Below, piece after piece: positions 27,434-37,156 of a stretch of DNA of 64,000 bases. Numbering within the stretch: position 1 is the first letter of the stretch; each line of letters starts with the position of its first letter. This DNA is from Leisingera thetidis (lineage in GTDB: Bacteria; Pseudomonadota; Alphaproteobacteria; Rhodobacterales; Rhodobacteraceae). The position numbers and the translations under genes were made by a program. The notes under the pieces were generated by a model. The model made no database searches and was not told the DNA's origin. It saw nothing but the letters and a program-made list of their open reading frames with translations. Location of the stretch: the NCBI RefSeq assembly GCF_025857195.1, contig NZ_CP109787.1, forward strand, positions 2,793,501 through 2,857,500, in the 5' to 3' direction.

Positions 27434-28735
27434 TCAGTAGCCCGCGGCTTCCATTTCATCAGTTGTCAGCGCCTGGGCCTTTTCCAGGGCTTCGTCGACG
27501 CTCTGCTGGCCGGCCAGTGCCGCGGCGAATTCCTGCCCGACCTGGCCTGCGATGCCGGCAAATTCGGGGATCGCGGCAAACTGCACGCCGACATAGGGCA
27601 CCGGATCCACCGTCGGATTGGTCGGATCGGCCGACTGGATGCTCTCCAGCGTCATCCGGGCAAAGGGTATATCCTTGTAGTTGGGGTTCTCATAGAGCGA
27701 GCTGCGCGCGCCCGGCGGCACGTTTGCCCAGCCGTCCTTCTCAGCAACCAGCTCGATGTATTCCTTCGAGGTGGCCCACTGGATGAACTCCTTGGCGGCA
27801 TCGGCCTTCTGGGTGCCGGCCGGTATTCCCAGCGCCCAGGCCCACAGCCAGTTGCCGCGCTTGCCCTTGCCGGTGTCCGGCGCCAGCGCAAAGCCGACCT
27901 TGTCGGCCACGGTGGAATCCTCGGGGTCGGTCACAAAGGACGCCGCCACGGTGGCGTCGATCCACATGCCGCATTTGCCCTGCTGGAACAGCGACAGGTT
28001 CTCGTTGAAACCGTTGTTCGACGCGCCCGGAGGGCCGGCGTCGTTCATCAGGTTGACGTAGAACTCCAGCGTTTCCTTCCACTCCGGCTGGTCGAACTGG
28101 GCTTGCCAGTTCTCATCGAACCAGCGTGCGCCAAAGGCGTTCGCGGTGGCGGTGAGAAAGGCCATGTTCTCGCCCCAGCCGGCCTTGCCGCGCAGGCAGA
28201 TGCCATAAATGCCGTTGTCCTTATCGGTCATGGCGCGGGCAGCCTCGGCGACAAAATCCCATGTCGGCGCCTCGGGCATCTCAAGCCCCGCCTGCTCCAT
28301 CAGGTCGGCGCGGTACATGATCATCGAGCTTTCGCCGTAGAAGGGTGCCGCATAAAGCGTGCCGTCGACGCTGAGACCGCCGCGCATCGCAGGGAGGATG
28401 TCCCCGGCATCATATTCGGCCGGCAGGTCATCCAGCGGCAGCAGCCAGCCGTTCCTGCCCCAAATCGGGGTTTCATACATGCCGATGGTCATGATGTCGA
28501 ACTGGCCGCCTTTGGTGGTGATGTCGGTGGTCACACGCTGGCGCAGCACGTTTTCCTCCAGCGTCACCCATTCCACTTCATGGCCGGTCTTGGCGGTGAA
28601 GTCCCCGGTCATGCCCTGCATGCGGATCATGTCGCCGTTATTCACCGTTGCGATGGTGATGGTCTCGGCAGAAGCGCTGCCTGCTGCGATCAGCGACATG
28701 GCAGTTGCCGCACCCAATGCGTAGTTAGCAAACAT
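27434..28735 (-). CDS. smoE: Sorbitol/mannitol ABC transporter periplasmic binding protein
   Basis: A 433-residue extracellular solute-binding protein (family 1). A signal peptide is clear: the hydrophobic stretch ends in GSASA before ETITIATVNN, with cleavage near residue 23. It captures polyols in the periplasm for SmoFG. First gene of the operon, starting 69 bp downstream of a perfect palindrome. Confidence 0.95.
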   Translation of the reverse strand: MFANYALGAATAMSLIAAGSASAETITIATVNNGDMIRMQGMTGDFTAKTGHEVEWVTLEENVLRQRVTTDITTKGGQFDIMTIGMYETPIWGRNGWLLPLDDLPAEYDAGDILPAMRGGLSVDGTLYAAPFYGESSMIMYRADLMEQAGLEMPEAPTWDFVAEAARAMTDKDNGIYGICLRGKAGWGENMAFLTATANAFGARWFDENWQAQFDQPEWKETLEFYVNLMNDAGPPGASNNGFNENLSLFQQGKCGMWIDATVAASFVTDPEDSTVADKVGFALAPDTGKGKRGNWLWAWALGIPAGTQKADAAKEFIQWATSKEYIELVAEKDGWANVPPGARSSLYENPNYKDIPFARMTLESIQSADPTNPTVDPVPYVGVQFAAIPEFAGIAGQVGQEFAAALAGQQSVDEALEKAQALTTDEMEAAGY

Positions 28736-28803
28736 CCTCTACCTCCCTGTTGAGATGCCATCCCAAGAATAGCGATGCAGCTGTGCCTGCGTCAATTTAA
28801 TTT

Positions 28804-28817
28804 TTTACGCGCGTAAA
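28804..28817. promoter_or_regulatory. Palindromic operator upstream of smoE
   Basis: TTTACGCGCGTAAA is a perfect 14-bp palindrome with a CG centre, typical of LacI-family operators. It sits between the LacI-type regulator gene and smoE. A near-copy precedes the regulator itself. Confidence 0.65.
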
Positions 28818-28846
28818 GTTTTGAGCGTACCCGGAAAATCAGCGGC

Positions 28847-29878
28847 TTAGGCGGACCCCCGCATGACCAGCCGGCCGTCAAAGAGGGATTCCTGCCGCGA
28901 ATCAGGCGGGTTTTCCGCCTCGATCAGTTCCATCAGGGTCTCGGCGCTTTTCCTGGCGATGGCCCCGTAATCCTGCGACACCGTCGTCAATGTCGGGCAG
29001 GTGTAGCGGGAGAAGGGGTGATCATCATGCCCGGCAACACGCATGGTGCAGTCAGCCCCGAGCCCAACCCGTATCCCTGCCTCATAGGCGGCCGACAGAA
29101 AGCCGATCGCCAGGCGGTCGTTGCTGCAAAGGATCGTATTGGTCGGCAGATTCCTGTCGCGCACAACCCGGGTTCCTTCCCGAAAACCGATTTCTTCAAA
29201 CTCCCAGCCTTCTCCGGCAGCCTGGATCAGGTGCGGCTTGTGGTTCAGCCGTTCCATAGCCGAGAGATAAGCATTGCGCCTCTTGTAGGCGTTCGGGTTC
29301 GTTGGGTCTCTCATCTCGAAAAATGCCGGCGGCTCACCTGTCCGGCACAGATAATCCACAATAAGGCCAATGCTTTGGTCATTGTTGGAGCCAACAAACG
29401 CCTCACCTGCAGAACCGGCGCTGGCGTCGAACAGCACCGTCGGCACCTCTTCGCAGAAGGCAGCAATGCGCGCCTGGTCAGACGCCCGCCCCAACGGCGC
29501 CAGCAGAACACCGGCCGGTTTGAGCAGCCGCAGGTTTTCCAGGTTTTCGATCTCCTGTTCGGGGCTGCCATGGGACCCCAGCAGGACCGGGCGGTACCCT
29601 GTGCCCAGAATGTGCTCCTCGACGTTGCGCGCAATTTCAGCAAAGAAGGGATCGGCAAGATAGGGCACAACGATGCCGATATTTTTTGTCAGCCTGCGGT
29701 TCTGATTGATCGCATAGAGATTGGGCCGGTAGTCGTAGCGGTCAAGCGCGGCCTCGATGCGCTTTCTGGTCGAAGCCCTCACGCTGGATGGATCGTTGAA
29801 GAATTTCGACAGCGTCGGACGTGAAATGCCGCTAACCGCGGCGAATTCCTCCATGTTCCTTATCTTTTTGCCATCCAT
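28847..29878 (-). CDS. LacI-family regulator of the polyol operon
   Basis: A 343-residue LacI-type repressor. The N-terminal helix-turn-helix has FAAVSGISRPTLSKFFNDP and the hinge region YDYRPNLYA. A periplasmic-binding-like sensor domain follows. It lies immediately upstream of smoE on the same strand. Candidate operators are at 28804 and 29954, suggesting control of smo and itself. Effector is presumably a polyol or fructose derivative. Confidence 0.9.
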   Translation of the reverse strand: MDGKKIRNMEEFAAVSGISRPTLSKFFNDPSSVRASTRKRIEAALDRYDYRPNLYAINQNRRLTKNIGIVVPYLADPFFAEIARNVEEHILGTGYRPVLLGSHGSPEQEIENLENLRLLKPAGVLLAPLGRASDQARIAAFCEEVPTVLFDASAGSAGEAFVGSNNDQSIGLIVDYLCRTGEPPAFFEMRDPTNPNAYKRRNAYLSAMERLNHKPHLIQAAGEGWEFEEIGFREGTRVVRDRNLPTNTILCSNDRLAIGFLSAAYEAGIRVGLGADCTMRVAGHDDHPFSRYTCPTLTTVSQDYGAIARKSAETLMELIEAENPPDSRQESLFDGRLVMRGSA

Positions 29879-29953
29879 GAAGGTGCTCGCTTTGTTTGCA
29901 CGGGGTATGGCAAGGCCAATATGGACATGCCTGAAATGTATTTACTATCATAA

Positions 29954-29967
29954 TTGACGCGCGGAAA
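29954..29967. promoter_or_regulatory. Second, imperfect copy of the smo operator
   Basis: TTGACGCGCGGAAA matches the smoE-proximal palindrome at 12 of 14 positions. It lies about 75 bp upstream of the LacI-type gene start, suggesting autoregulation. Confidence 0.45.
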
Positions 29968-31275
29968 ATATACACCCTGTTTCGCAGGTAGCACCACAAC
30001 TTCCGGAAAGCATGTGCTGCAACGCCGTGAGTTCGCGTAGCACGAAAGCCGGGTGCCGCGCATTCATTGATGCAAAGAAGACGGCCTTGACGGAGGTTAT
30101 TGGCTTGGCGGGTCCAGGGGGATTCGGAATTGATCACGATGCCAGCGTCCGGCACAGCCATCACCAGCAGGAAAGCCAAAGAAAGGCGCCTGAACAGCAG
30201 CGCGGCGCACGCGCCGCTCCGAGCCAGGGCGATGTCCAAAGCAGACCTCTTTGCCAGCGACACCGGCGGCGGCTTTGCCGAAGGTTTCTCGATGCGGGCC
30301 GCGGTGCTTCGGTAGCGTTCGTGTGCAGCCCGGCTCTTGACTGGAAATCTGACAAGGAAGAAGCCGCGGGGGGCTGAGCGGCGGCTATGGGGCAAGTGTG
30401 CAGCTGGCTGCGGCCGTACGCTCCAGGTTCCGCCGGAGCGGAAATTGAAACCGGCGCAGTCTTCGATGCAAGGACGGTCGTTTCGTCATGAAACTGACTC
30501 CCAGGGAGGGCGTACGGCACATCAGCTTGTGGCCGTGCCGGTGGATTTCGACGATGCGCATTGGCTGCCGCGGCAGGGGCACGGCCAGCACAGGGTGAGC
30601 GGGGACGGTCTCAGCGGTCTCCTGCGTTTCTGTCCGGGCGGTCTCTGCGCGAGCAAGCCGCGGATGACCGGCATGAATCAGCATCCCGACATTGCCCCCG
30701 GCCAGGCCAGGCGCCCATGCGGCGGCATACAGGGAGACCCGGCGAGTGTACCGGCGCAGGCGCTCCTCTGCTTCATGGCGCCCCGCAAAACGCCGGCGTT
30801 CCCGTCGCGCGAGCGGCCAATCCGCCTCGCCTTCGTTTTTGTGCCAGAACCCGGCTGACACCAACCACCCGGTTAAGGAAACTGCGCCGTCCTCGTTTCT
30901 CAAGGCAAGCATCGGCCGGCCGGAAACGCTTCGCAGCAAACCAAAAGTCCGGTTTGAACCGCTGCACTGCCGAGGACACTAAGCGTTGGATGATTGCTAT
31001 GGCAAAGGTTTTCCATGCATCTCTCTGGGACGCGGCAGATGATTGAGGATTTTCCGCAATTCATGTCACTAGAGGAAATCGCCATCCGAGGGTTGATGCG
31101 CACCTGATCGCCGATCATGCCGCCCACCTCGGTCATCGGGCTGCGGATCTAGGTCAGATCTGCCGAAGTGCAGAGCACCACGCCATTGTCGCGCACTTCG
31201 CCCTAGGTGTCCGGCGTCAGAAACCGGCAACATCGCCAAAACACCTCCCGAAGTCCTGAGGGAACGGCTTCCGTC
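29968..31275. pseudogene. About 1.3 kb without a recognisable intact gene
   Basis: No open frame here resembles a known family. Several frames of 100-190 codons exist on both strands but read as low-complexity GC-rich shadows. On the minus strand between about 31200 and 31070 a protein-like stretch (GEVRDNGVVLCTSADLT, then IRSPMTEVGGMIGDQVRINP) is interrupted by TAG codons. This suggests a decayed gene whose family I cannot name. Confidence 0.35.
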
Positions 31276-32355
31276 TCAGCCGGAAAAGGTCTTGGACAGC
31301 ACGTCAGCCGAGGTCCGGGCAGCCGCTGCCGGCATTCTCGGAACCAGTGCTTTCACGAGATCAAGCATGGCCAATGTTCCGACAGGCTTGCCCTTATCCA
31401 GAACCCGGAAAATTTTGGACGCATCCCCTCCGGACAGGGTGATAAGCGTTTCCAGGGTATCTTCAGCACTTACATCTGCCTCGAATCCCAATTCCGGCGG
31501 GGTTTCGTTCATTACCGAACGGACCCGCAACACCCGGGCTCGGTTGATGTCGCTGACGAAGTCTTCGATATAGGGGGCAGCGGGATTGAGAAGTATGCTC
31601 TGCGGCTCGCCCTGCTGGACCACACCGCCGTCTTTCAGGATCACCAGGTGATCGGCCAGTTTCAACGCCTCATCCAAATCATGCGTGATGAAAATAATGG
31701 TTTTGTGCAGTTCCTCCTGCAACTCCAGCAGGAGGTTCTGCATGTCTGTGCGGATCATGGGGTCAAGCGCCGAAAACGCTTCGTCCATCAGCATGATGTC
31801 GGAATTCGAAGTCAATGCGCGGGCGATTCCGACACGTTGCTGCATCCCGCCAGAGAGCTGCGCCGGGTAGCGGCTCTCATAGCCTTCCAGACCAACCCGC
31901 GCCAACCATTGCCGTGCTTCGCTTTCGCGTGCATCCTGATCAACCCCTTGCGCCTGAAGCGCCAAGGCAGCGTTCTGAAGAACCGTGCGATGCGGGAAAA
32001 GCGCAAACTTTTGAAAGACCATCGACATGCGTTTCTGCCGCAGCTCTCGAAGGTCGGTCTGCGACAGCCCCATGACGTCTTTCCCGTCAATCAGAATTTC
32101 ACCGGCGGTGGGCTCGATCAGCCGGTTCAGGTGGCGGATCAGCGTGGATTTGCCCGATCCTGACAGGCCCATGACGACAGTGGTTTTACCTGCCGGCATA
32201 TCGATATTGATGTCCTGAAGGCCCAGCACGTGTTTGTGGCTGGCCAGCAGTTGGGATTTTCCCACCCCTGCCCTGACATGCTGCATCATCGCAACAGGGG
32301 TTGCACCGAAAATCTTGTAAAGGCCGCGCAGCTGGACTTTTGAAGTGCTGATCAT
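31276..32355 (-). CDS. Glycine betaine/proline-type ABC transporter ATPase
   Basis: A 359-residue ProV/OpuAA-type ATPase: Walker A GLSGSGKST, signature LSGGMQQRV, Walker B LMDEAFSALDP, and the C-terminal extension expected for CBS-like domains in this family. ATG 32355 is chosen because GAGG lies at 8 nt; it starts 10 bp after the permease stop. Substrate is probably a quaternary ammonium or similar compound. Confidence 0.92.
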   Translation of the reverse strand: MISTSKVQLRGLYKIFGATPVAMMQHVRAGVGKSQLLASHKHVLGLQDINIDMPAGKTTVVMGLSGSGKSTLIRHLNRLIEPTAGEILIDGKDVMGLSQTDLRELRQKRMSMVFQKFALFPHRTVLQNAALALQAQGVDQDARESEARQWLARVGLEGYESRYPAQLSGGMQQRVGIARALTSNSDIMLMDEAFSALDPMIRTDMQNLLLELQEELHKTIIFITHDLDEALKLADHLVILKDGGVVQQGEPQSILLNPAAPYIEDFVSDINRARVLRVRSVMNETPPELGFEADVSAEDTLETLITLSGGDASKIFRVLDKGKPVGTLAMLDLVKALVPRMPAAAARTSADVLSKTFSG

Positions 32356-32365
32356 GGGCGTGTCC

Positions 32366-33403
32366 TCAATGCGTATCATGGGTGGCGTTGAGCCGCGAAA
32401 GCGCGGCCTTTGAAGTCCGGTCAAGAATGATTGCAAGCAGCACGATGCCGAGTCCGGCGACGATGCCAACACCAAGTTCAAGATTGCGGATGCCGCGCAG
32501 CACCAGGACACCAAGCCCGGGCGCCGACACCAAGGAGGCGATCACAACCATCGCCAGGCTCATCATGATCGTCTGGTTCACACCCGCCATGATGTTGGGA
32601 AGCGCAAGCGGCAGCTCGACTCCCAGTAGCTTTTGGCGCCGGTTCATTCCAAAGGCATCCGCTGCCTCGATCAGGTCCTGGTCGACCAGCCGGATGCCCA
32701 GATCGGTCAAGCGGATCACGGGAACAATGGCGTAAAGGATTATGGCAATGCCATAGAGCTTCGACTCGGTCACCGAGAACAGGAAGATGAGCGGGATCAG
32801 ATAGACAAAACTGGGTAGTGTCTGAAGCAGGTCCAGAACAGGCAAAACGACACTTTGCAGCCTGTTCGACTTGGATATCAAAATCCCGATTGGAACTCCC
32901 AGGACCACGCAGATTCCGGTGCATACGAAAATGATCGACAGGGTTTGCATGGCCACATCGAGATGATCGATAAATCCCAGGAAGACGAAAGCGCCCAACA
33001 CGAAACCGGTGACAGCGGAGGAGCGCGACAAGACCCAGACCAGCAGCACAAGCAAAGGGACAAGGATCCACCAGGGAGCCGCCGAGAAAACAAAAAGAGC
33101 GGAATCCAGCGCCCAGGATAATGGCTGGGTCAACGGGTCGAGGACCAGCTTCAATCCGTCTTTGGCGGCTAGAAACATACGTTCTATCGCCGCAGTCATC
33201 TCGCGGGTCTGAGCAATTTGCAAACAGCTTTCATGCAGGGTGTCGAGCGACGGAAACGGGAAGGTTATGGAAGCCGGGTCTTCGGTTTTTCCGTTCACTT
33301 GCCCCAAAAGCTGCGTCATGGACATCGGCCCGCCACCCGCGCCCTGATCACACCATTCGCGCAGGCCAAGCGCATCAAACAGCCCGTCGTAAAATGCCAT
33401 CAT
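32366..33403 (-). CDS. Glycine betaine/proline-type ABC transporter permease
   Basis: A 345-residue ProW-type permease. A soluble N-terminal region of about 100 residues precedes several membrane spans. The coupling loop reads EAADAFGMNRRQKLLGVELPLA. It works with the ATPase downstream and binding protein upstream. Confidence 0.92.
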   Translation of the reverse strand: MMAFYDGLFDALGLREWCDQGAGGGPMSMTQLLGQVNGKTEDPASITFPFPSLDTLHESCLQIAQTREMTAAIERMFLAAKDGLKLVLDPLTQPLSWALDSALFVFSAAPWWILVPLLVLLVWVLSRSSAVTGFVLGAFVFLGFIDHLDVAMQTLSIIFVCTGICVVLGVPIGILISKSNRLQSVVLPVLDLLQTLPSFVYLIPLIFLFSVTESKLYGIAIILYAIVPVIRLTDLGIRLVDQDLIEAADAFGMNRRQKLLGVELPLALPNIMAGVNQTIMMSLAMVVIASLVSAPGLGVLVLRGIRNLELGVGIVAGLGIVLLAIILDRTSKAALSRLNATHDTH

Positions 33404-33426
33404 TCTCTCATTCTGATGCCTAGGGA

Positions 33427-33454
33427 GCTTCCGCCGGGCGGAACCGGCGGGAGC
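33427..33454 (-). other. Hairpin after the binding-protein gene
   Basis: GCTTCCGCCGG (33427-33437) and CCGGCGGGAGC (33444-33454) pair with one wobble around a 6-nt loop. It lies between the binding-protein stop and the permease start. Likely mRNA-stabilising, as after smoE. Confidence 0.6.
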
Positions 33455-33473
33455 ATGCCGCGGGTTCTATGGA

Positions 33474-34442
33474 TTACTGGAGCAAAGCGCTCAGATTGCC
33501 GCGCGCGGTGTCATCAAGCCAGCCGCTCCAGGTGTCCTTATAGGTTGTCAGGAAATGCACGGCGGCTTCTTCATATGAGGCGCCTTTCTCTTCTTGCCAG
33601 GCCAGCACGGCGCCCATCTGATCGTTGGTGAAGGACATCCGTTTCAGAAACTCGACAACCTCGGGTTCGCGCTCCAGAAGGCTGGGGGCCACGGCGGTTA
33701 CAACTTTGGATGTCGGATACGGAGACAGGCGCGGTGCGGAGCAGGTCGCATCGGTATTGCACGCGTGCGCCTCGGCATCGAAGGGCCCGGTATCGACCAG
33801 TACCATGGGATACTTGCCCAGAACTGCCGTTGGAGCCCAATAGTATCCGAACCAAGGCTTTTCATCAGCATAAGCCGCCGCAATGGAGGTCGCGAGGGTC
33901 TCGCCGGAACCAGGCTGGAACCTGGCGATATCCGCCCCTGCCATGTTTACGGCCAAAGCGTTGTTAGTGTTCACTATTTCGCAGGCCCAGCCCGAGGGGC
34001 AATCGTGGAAACGGCCGCCGACCAGATCCGGGTTTTTCAGAATGCCATCCAGCGTTGCCAACTCGGGATGCCGTTCAACGAGATAGGCCGGCAGCCACCA
34101 CCCCTCAACCCCGCCATCAGACAGCACCGGGCTCAGCTCGACGAGCTTGCCTTCGCCGCGCAGCTCTTCGTAGACGGGCGAGGTGTTTGTCCATAACTCT
34201 GTCAGGATATCGGGTTCGCCGGTTTCCGAAATCGAGGCCATCGCGGTAAGTGTCGAAGACGGCACGGTGGTGACTGAGCAGCCGTAGCCGTTTTCCATCA
34301 AGAACCCGGCAACAGCCGTAACGACAGCAGATGATGCCCAGTCCATTTCAGTGATCGAAACCTCCCCGCAGCCGGCCCATGCCGAATTCGCGCCGAAGCC
34401 AGTGGTTGCCGCGGCAATGGCGGCGATGAGTTTGATATTCAC
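33474..34442 (-). CDS. Quaternary-amine ABC transporter binding protein (OpuAC/ProX type)
   Basis: A 322-residue protein starting at GTG 34442. The site AGGGAGG lies about 5 nt upstream and decides the start over an upstream TTG at 34469. A signal peptide ends in NSAWA before GCGEVSITEMDW, the usual OpuAC N-terminus. Trp residues needed for a cation-pi box are plentiful. Four cysteines beyond the first may form disulfides. Betaine, choline or a related compound is the likely ligand. Confidence 0.9.
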   Translation of the reverse strand: MNIKLIAAIAAATTGFGANSAWAGCGEVSITEMDWASSAVVTAVAGFLMENGYGCSVTTVPSSTLTAMASISETGEPDILTELWTNTSPVYEELRGEGKLVELSPVLSDGGVEGWWLPAYLVERHPELATLDGILKNPDLVGGRFHDCPSGWACEIVNTNNALAVNMAGADIARFQPGSGETLATSIAAAYADEKPWFGYYWAPTAVLGKYPMVLVDTGPFDAEAHACNTDATCSAPRLSPYPTSKVVTAVAPSLLEREPEVVEFLKRMSFTNDQMGAVLAWQEEKGASYEEAAVHFLTTYKDTWSGWLDDTARGNLSALLQ

Positions 34443-34512
34443 AGTTTCCTCCCTGGTGATTGGTGGCAATCAGGTCAGGCGCTGTTTCACGAGCCCCTGC
34501 CCAAGGTCTTGC

Positions 34513-35235
34513 TCAGGACGCGTAGTCAGGCTCGGTCTTGTCCAAGAGCCGGCGCATCGCCCGGAAGTGGAAATCAACCTGCGCCTCGTCGAACATTTCT
34601 GCCGCCATCCTGGCGGCTTTGCCGTCCGGCAGCAGCTTCAGCGGCAGCCCGGACGACATCGCTGTAATCTGGTATTCGCAGGCGGCTTCGAAAAAGTAGA
34701 AATCGTCATAGGTCTTAGCCACGGTGGGGCCGATCACTGTTACTCCGTGATGCGCCATGACAACGACTTTTCCGTCGCCAATCATCCGCGCTATGCGGCT
34801 GCCCTCACTGTCGTCAAAGGCGGATCCATTGAAGTCTGAATCGTAGCTCACTTGCCCATAGAACCGCAGCGCGTCCTGATGAAAGTTCTGCAAACGGCCG
34901 CCCTCGATGCAGGACAGCGCCGTCGAATAGGTCGGGTGGGCATGCAGAACACACCGTGCGCGCGGCACTTCGCGGTGAATGTGCGAGTGGATGTAGAAGG
35001 CAGACGCTTCGATCTCGCCATCGCCTTCGATGACCTCACCTTGCTGATTGACCAGCAACAGGGACGAAGCGGTCACTTCTGACCAGTGGAGCCCACGGGG
35101 ATTCACGAGGAACAAGCCGTCGTCGGCCGCCAGGGAAAAATGGTTATCGACAGCACGCTGCCAGCCATTGCGTGATGCAAGCCGAAATGCAGCTGCCAGC
35201 GCGACGCGATCCTGCAAATATTTTGGGTTTGGCAT
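34513..35235 (-). CDS. Class II aldolase/adducin family protein
   Basis: A 240-residue class II aldolase-like protein. Metal ligands are visible: HSHIH and HAHPTYSTAL in the middle and AHHGVTVIG later. The family includes sugar-phosphate aldolases and decarboxylases. ATG 35235 has GGAGA at 5 nt; it begins the operon with the quaternary-amine transporter, an unusual pairing. It diverges from a LysR regulator 97 bp away. Substrate unknown. Confidence 0.85.
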   Translation of the reverse strand: MPNPKYLQDRVALAAAFRLASRNGWQRAVDNHFSLAADDGLFLVNPRGLHWSEVTASSLLLVNQQGEVIEGDGEIEASAFYIHSHIHREVPRARCVLHAHPTYSTALSCIEGGRLQNFHQDALRFYGQVSYDSDFNGSAFDDSEGSRIARMIGDGKVVVMAHHGVTVIGPTVAKTYDDFYFFEAACEYQITAMSSGLPLKLLPDGKAARMAAEMFDEAQVDFHFRAMRRLLDKTEPDYAS

Positions 35236-35301
35236 GATTTCTCCGGAAACTAGCTGTTTACGGTGTGAACCTGCCATGGGGAAATGAGTGAGTCGCCTTG
35301 C

Positions 35302-35315
35302 AAAATATGTATTTT
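35302..35315. promoter_or_regulatory. AT-rich inverted repeat between aldolase and lysR
   Basis: AAAATA-TG-TATTTT has perfect 6-bp arms in the 97-bp divergent region. It is a candidate LysR-type binding site or promoter element. Confidence 0.4.
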
Positions 35316-35332
35316 TCCATAATGTTTTTGTT

Positions 35333-36253
35333 ATGCATGGATATCGCAGGAATATTCCGTCTCTTGGCTTGATGGTTGCTTTCGATGCGGCGGCCCGCCA
35401 TCTGAGCTTCACGGCGGCCGCGGCTGAACTTCGGGTGACGCAGGCGGCAATCAGCCGCCAGATCAAGTCTCTGGAAGAGTTTTTGGGATTTTCTCTGTTT
35501 GAGCGGCGCAACCGCTCGGTTGTTTTGACCCGGGAGGGAATTCAGTACCACCTTGCTGTTGGCAGCAGCCTGAAAAATCTGGCCGAAACGGCGTTGAACC
35601 TTGCCAAGTCTTCCGCGGGAAGCCCGCTGGTCATTGGCTGCACCGCAGCATTCTCAACCTATTGGCTGATGCCACGGATCGCGCTGTTCCGGCAGCAGCA
35701 CCCCGATATCGAATTGCGCTTTGCCATTGAGGACCGGCTTGTTGACCTGCGCCTGACGGGCATTGATCTTTCGGTCCGGTATGGCGGCGGAGACTGGCCC
35801 TATCTGCGGCAAAAGCACTTGTTCGGCTCGGAAATCGAGCCACTGTGCAGCCCGAATTACTGGCGGAACCGTCCAAAGATTTCCAACCCTTCGGAACTTC
35901 TGAAGGAATCCCTGCTCGACCTAGAGATCCCTGTCGACATGACATGGCAAACCTGGTTGCGGACCCATGCAGCGGAATTCCCGGCCGGAATTAAGCGTCT
36001 TGTCATGGATCAATACCCGGCATTGGTTCAAGCCGCTCTAAGCGGGCAAGGCATAGCCCTCCTGGGTTCACCACTGGTCGACGATCTGAAGGCATCCGGC
36101 GCCTTGATAAATCCGACAAATTTTGTGAGCGAACCTTTTCCAGGCGGCTACTACTTGGTGAGCCCATCTGGCGTTCCGGTTTCAAGCCGACAAAGGCAAT
36201 TCGAAGACTGGCTGCTGGGTGAGGTGCGCGTGAGCGGCTCGGCGTCCCCTTGA
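35333..36253 (+). CDS. LysR-family transcriptional regulator
   Basis: A 306-residue LTTR of the GcvA-like group. The N-terminal winged HTH has FTAAAAELRVTQAAISRQIKSLEEFLG. The rest is a periplasmic-binding-like effector domain. ATG 35333 fits the family N-terminus better than GTG 35288. Divergent orientation suggests control of the aldolase-transporter operon. Confidence 0.92.
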   Translation: MHGYRRNIPSLGLMVAFDAAARHLSFTAAAAELRVTQAAISRQIKSLEEFLGFSLFERRNRSVVLTREGIQYHLAVGSSLKNLAETALNLAKSSAGSPLVIGCTAAFSTYWLMPRIALFRQQHPDIELRFAIEDRLVDLRLTGIDLSVRYGGGDWPYLRQKHLFGSEIEPLCSPNYWRNRPKISNPSELLKESLLDLEIPVDMTWQTWLRTHAAEFPAGIKRLVMDQYPALVQAALSGQGIALLGSPLVDDLKASGALINPTNFVSEPFPGGYYLVSPSGVPVSSRQRQFEDWLLGEVRVSGSASP

Positions 36254-36529
36254 CCTTCGCATTCGAACGATTGCTTCGCTTGACGCAATAGCAGGAATTC
36301 CAGGCCGGCGGAAGGACATCACCCCTGGCCTCGTCCTCGTCCCCCTTTGCGATCACGGGATCTCTGACGGTGCATTCAAGGAGTGCGAACGCATCGAAGA
36401 TACGGACACATTCATCATGGAAGTCCAAGCATGTAAGGTTGGGGACAGTCCGTCTGGGCGCCGTTCATGCCCGCTGCGCTCAGCGTTCCCTTGCACCCTG
36501 ATTGACCCGTTAACCGGCTGCCGAATGGT
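36254..36529. other. Intergenic region, nothing recognised
   Basis: No gene, repeat or hairpin stands out in these 276 bases. Confidence 0.4.
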
Positions 36530-37156
36530 CTAGCGCTCCATTGCCCCCTTGCCTGCTAGGATCTTGTCACGGAATTTTTCGATCCGGGCGTTGCGGGTTG
36601 CCGGTTTCTTGGCCTGGGCGATGCTGAACATGTAGCTTCTCTGCCGCCCCGGTGTCAGTGCATAATATGCCTCGGACAGTTCCGGATCTGCGCCCAGTGC
36701 CTCGCCCAATTCGTCAGGCATAGGGATCTCGCTTTGGATCTTTGGCGGCTTCGTGCCTGCCTTGGCGTGGTCCATCAGCTGTTGCAGATAGGCCTGGATT
36801 ACAGGTGTCATAACAGCAACCTGCCCGGCGCTGATGAAACGGAGCATACTCGGCGAACGGCTGTTCGGCCCTTGCGGCTCAAGAACGCGTTCGGTGTCCT
36901 CCAGGAGACCCGCGTTCATGAAGGTCAGGCGGAAGTCGTCCCGGAAGGCGCCCAAAAGCGCAATATTGCGGCCTGCGAACATGTAAACGGGGTGGGCCCA
37001 TTTCACCGTTTCCTGCAGATCCATGCCGAGACAGATACGGCGCAGTTGATCAAGGCCCTGGCTCCATTGTCTGGCAGAGCAATCGGGCGTGGCAAACCTG
37101 TCGCACCTGCCGCAACCCCTTGTGAAGAAATCATCGGAGTCAGTGATCATCGGCAT
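36530..37156 (-). CDS. YdeI/DUF1801-type protein
   Basis: A 208-residue protein. The N-terminal part reads as a DUF1801 (YdhG-like) domain with ETVKWAHPVYMFAGRNIALLG. The C-terminal part matches the YdeI/OmdA pattern, with PDELGEAL and YYALTPGRQRSYMFSIAQAKKPATRNARIEK. OmdA-type proteins are linked to bacteriocin or envelope-stress resistance in some bacteria; the role here is unknown. ATG 37156 has AGGGA upstream. Confidence 0.8.
   Translation of the reverse strand: MPMITDSDDFFTRGCGRCDRFATPDCSARQWSQGLDQLRRICLGMDLQETVKWAHPVYMFAGRNIALLGAFRDDFRLTFMNAGLLEDTERVLEPQGPNSRSPSMLRFISAGQVAVMTPVIQAYLQQLMDHAKAGTKPPKIQSEIPMPDELGEALGADPELSEAYYALTPGRQRSYMFSIAQAKKPATRNARIEKFRDKILAGKGAMER

Noticed and set aside
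29832..30395. 187-codon minus-strand frame upstream of the LacI gene
   Set aside because: No family pattern, overlaps the regulator start, composition unlike genes.
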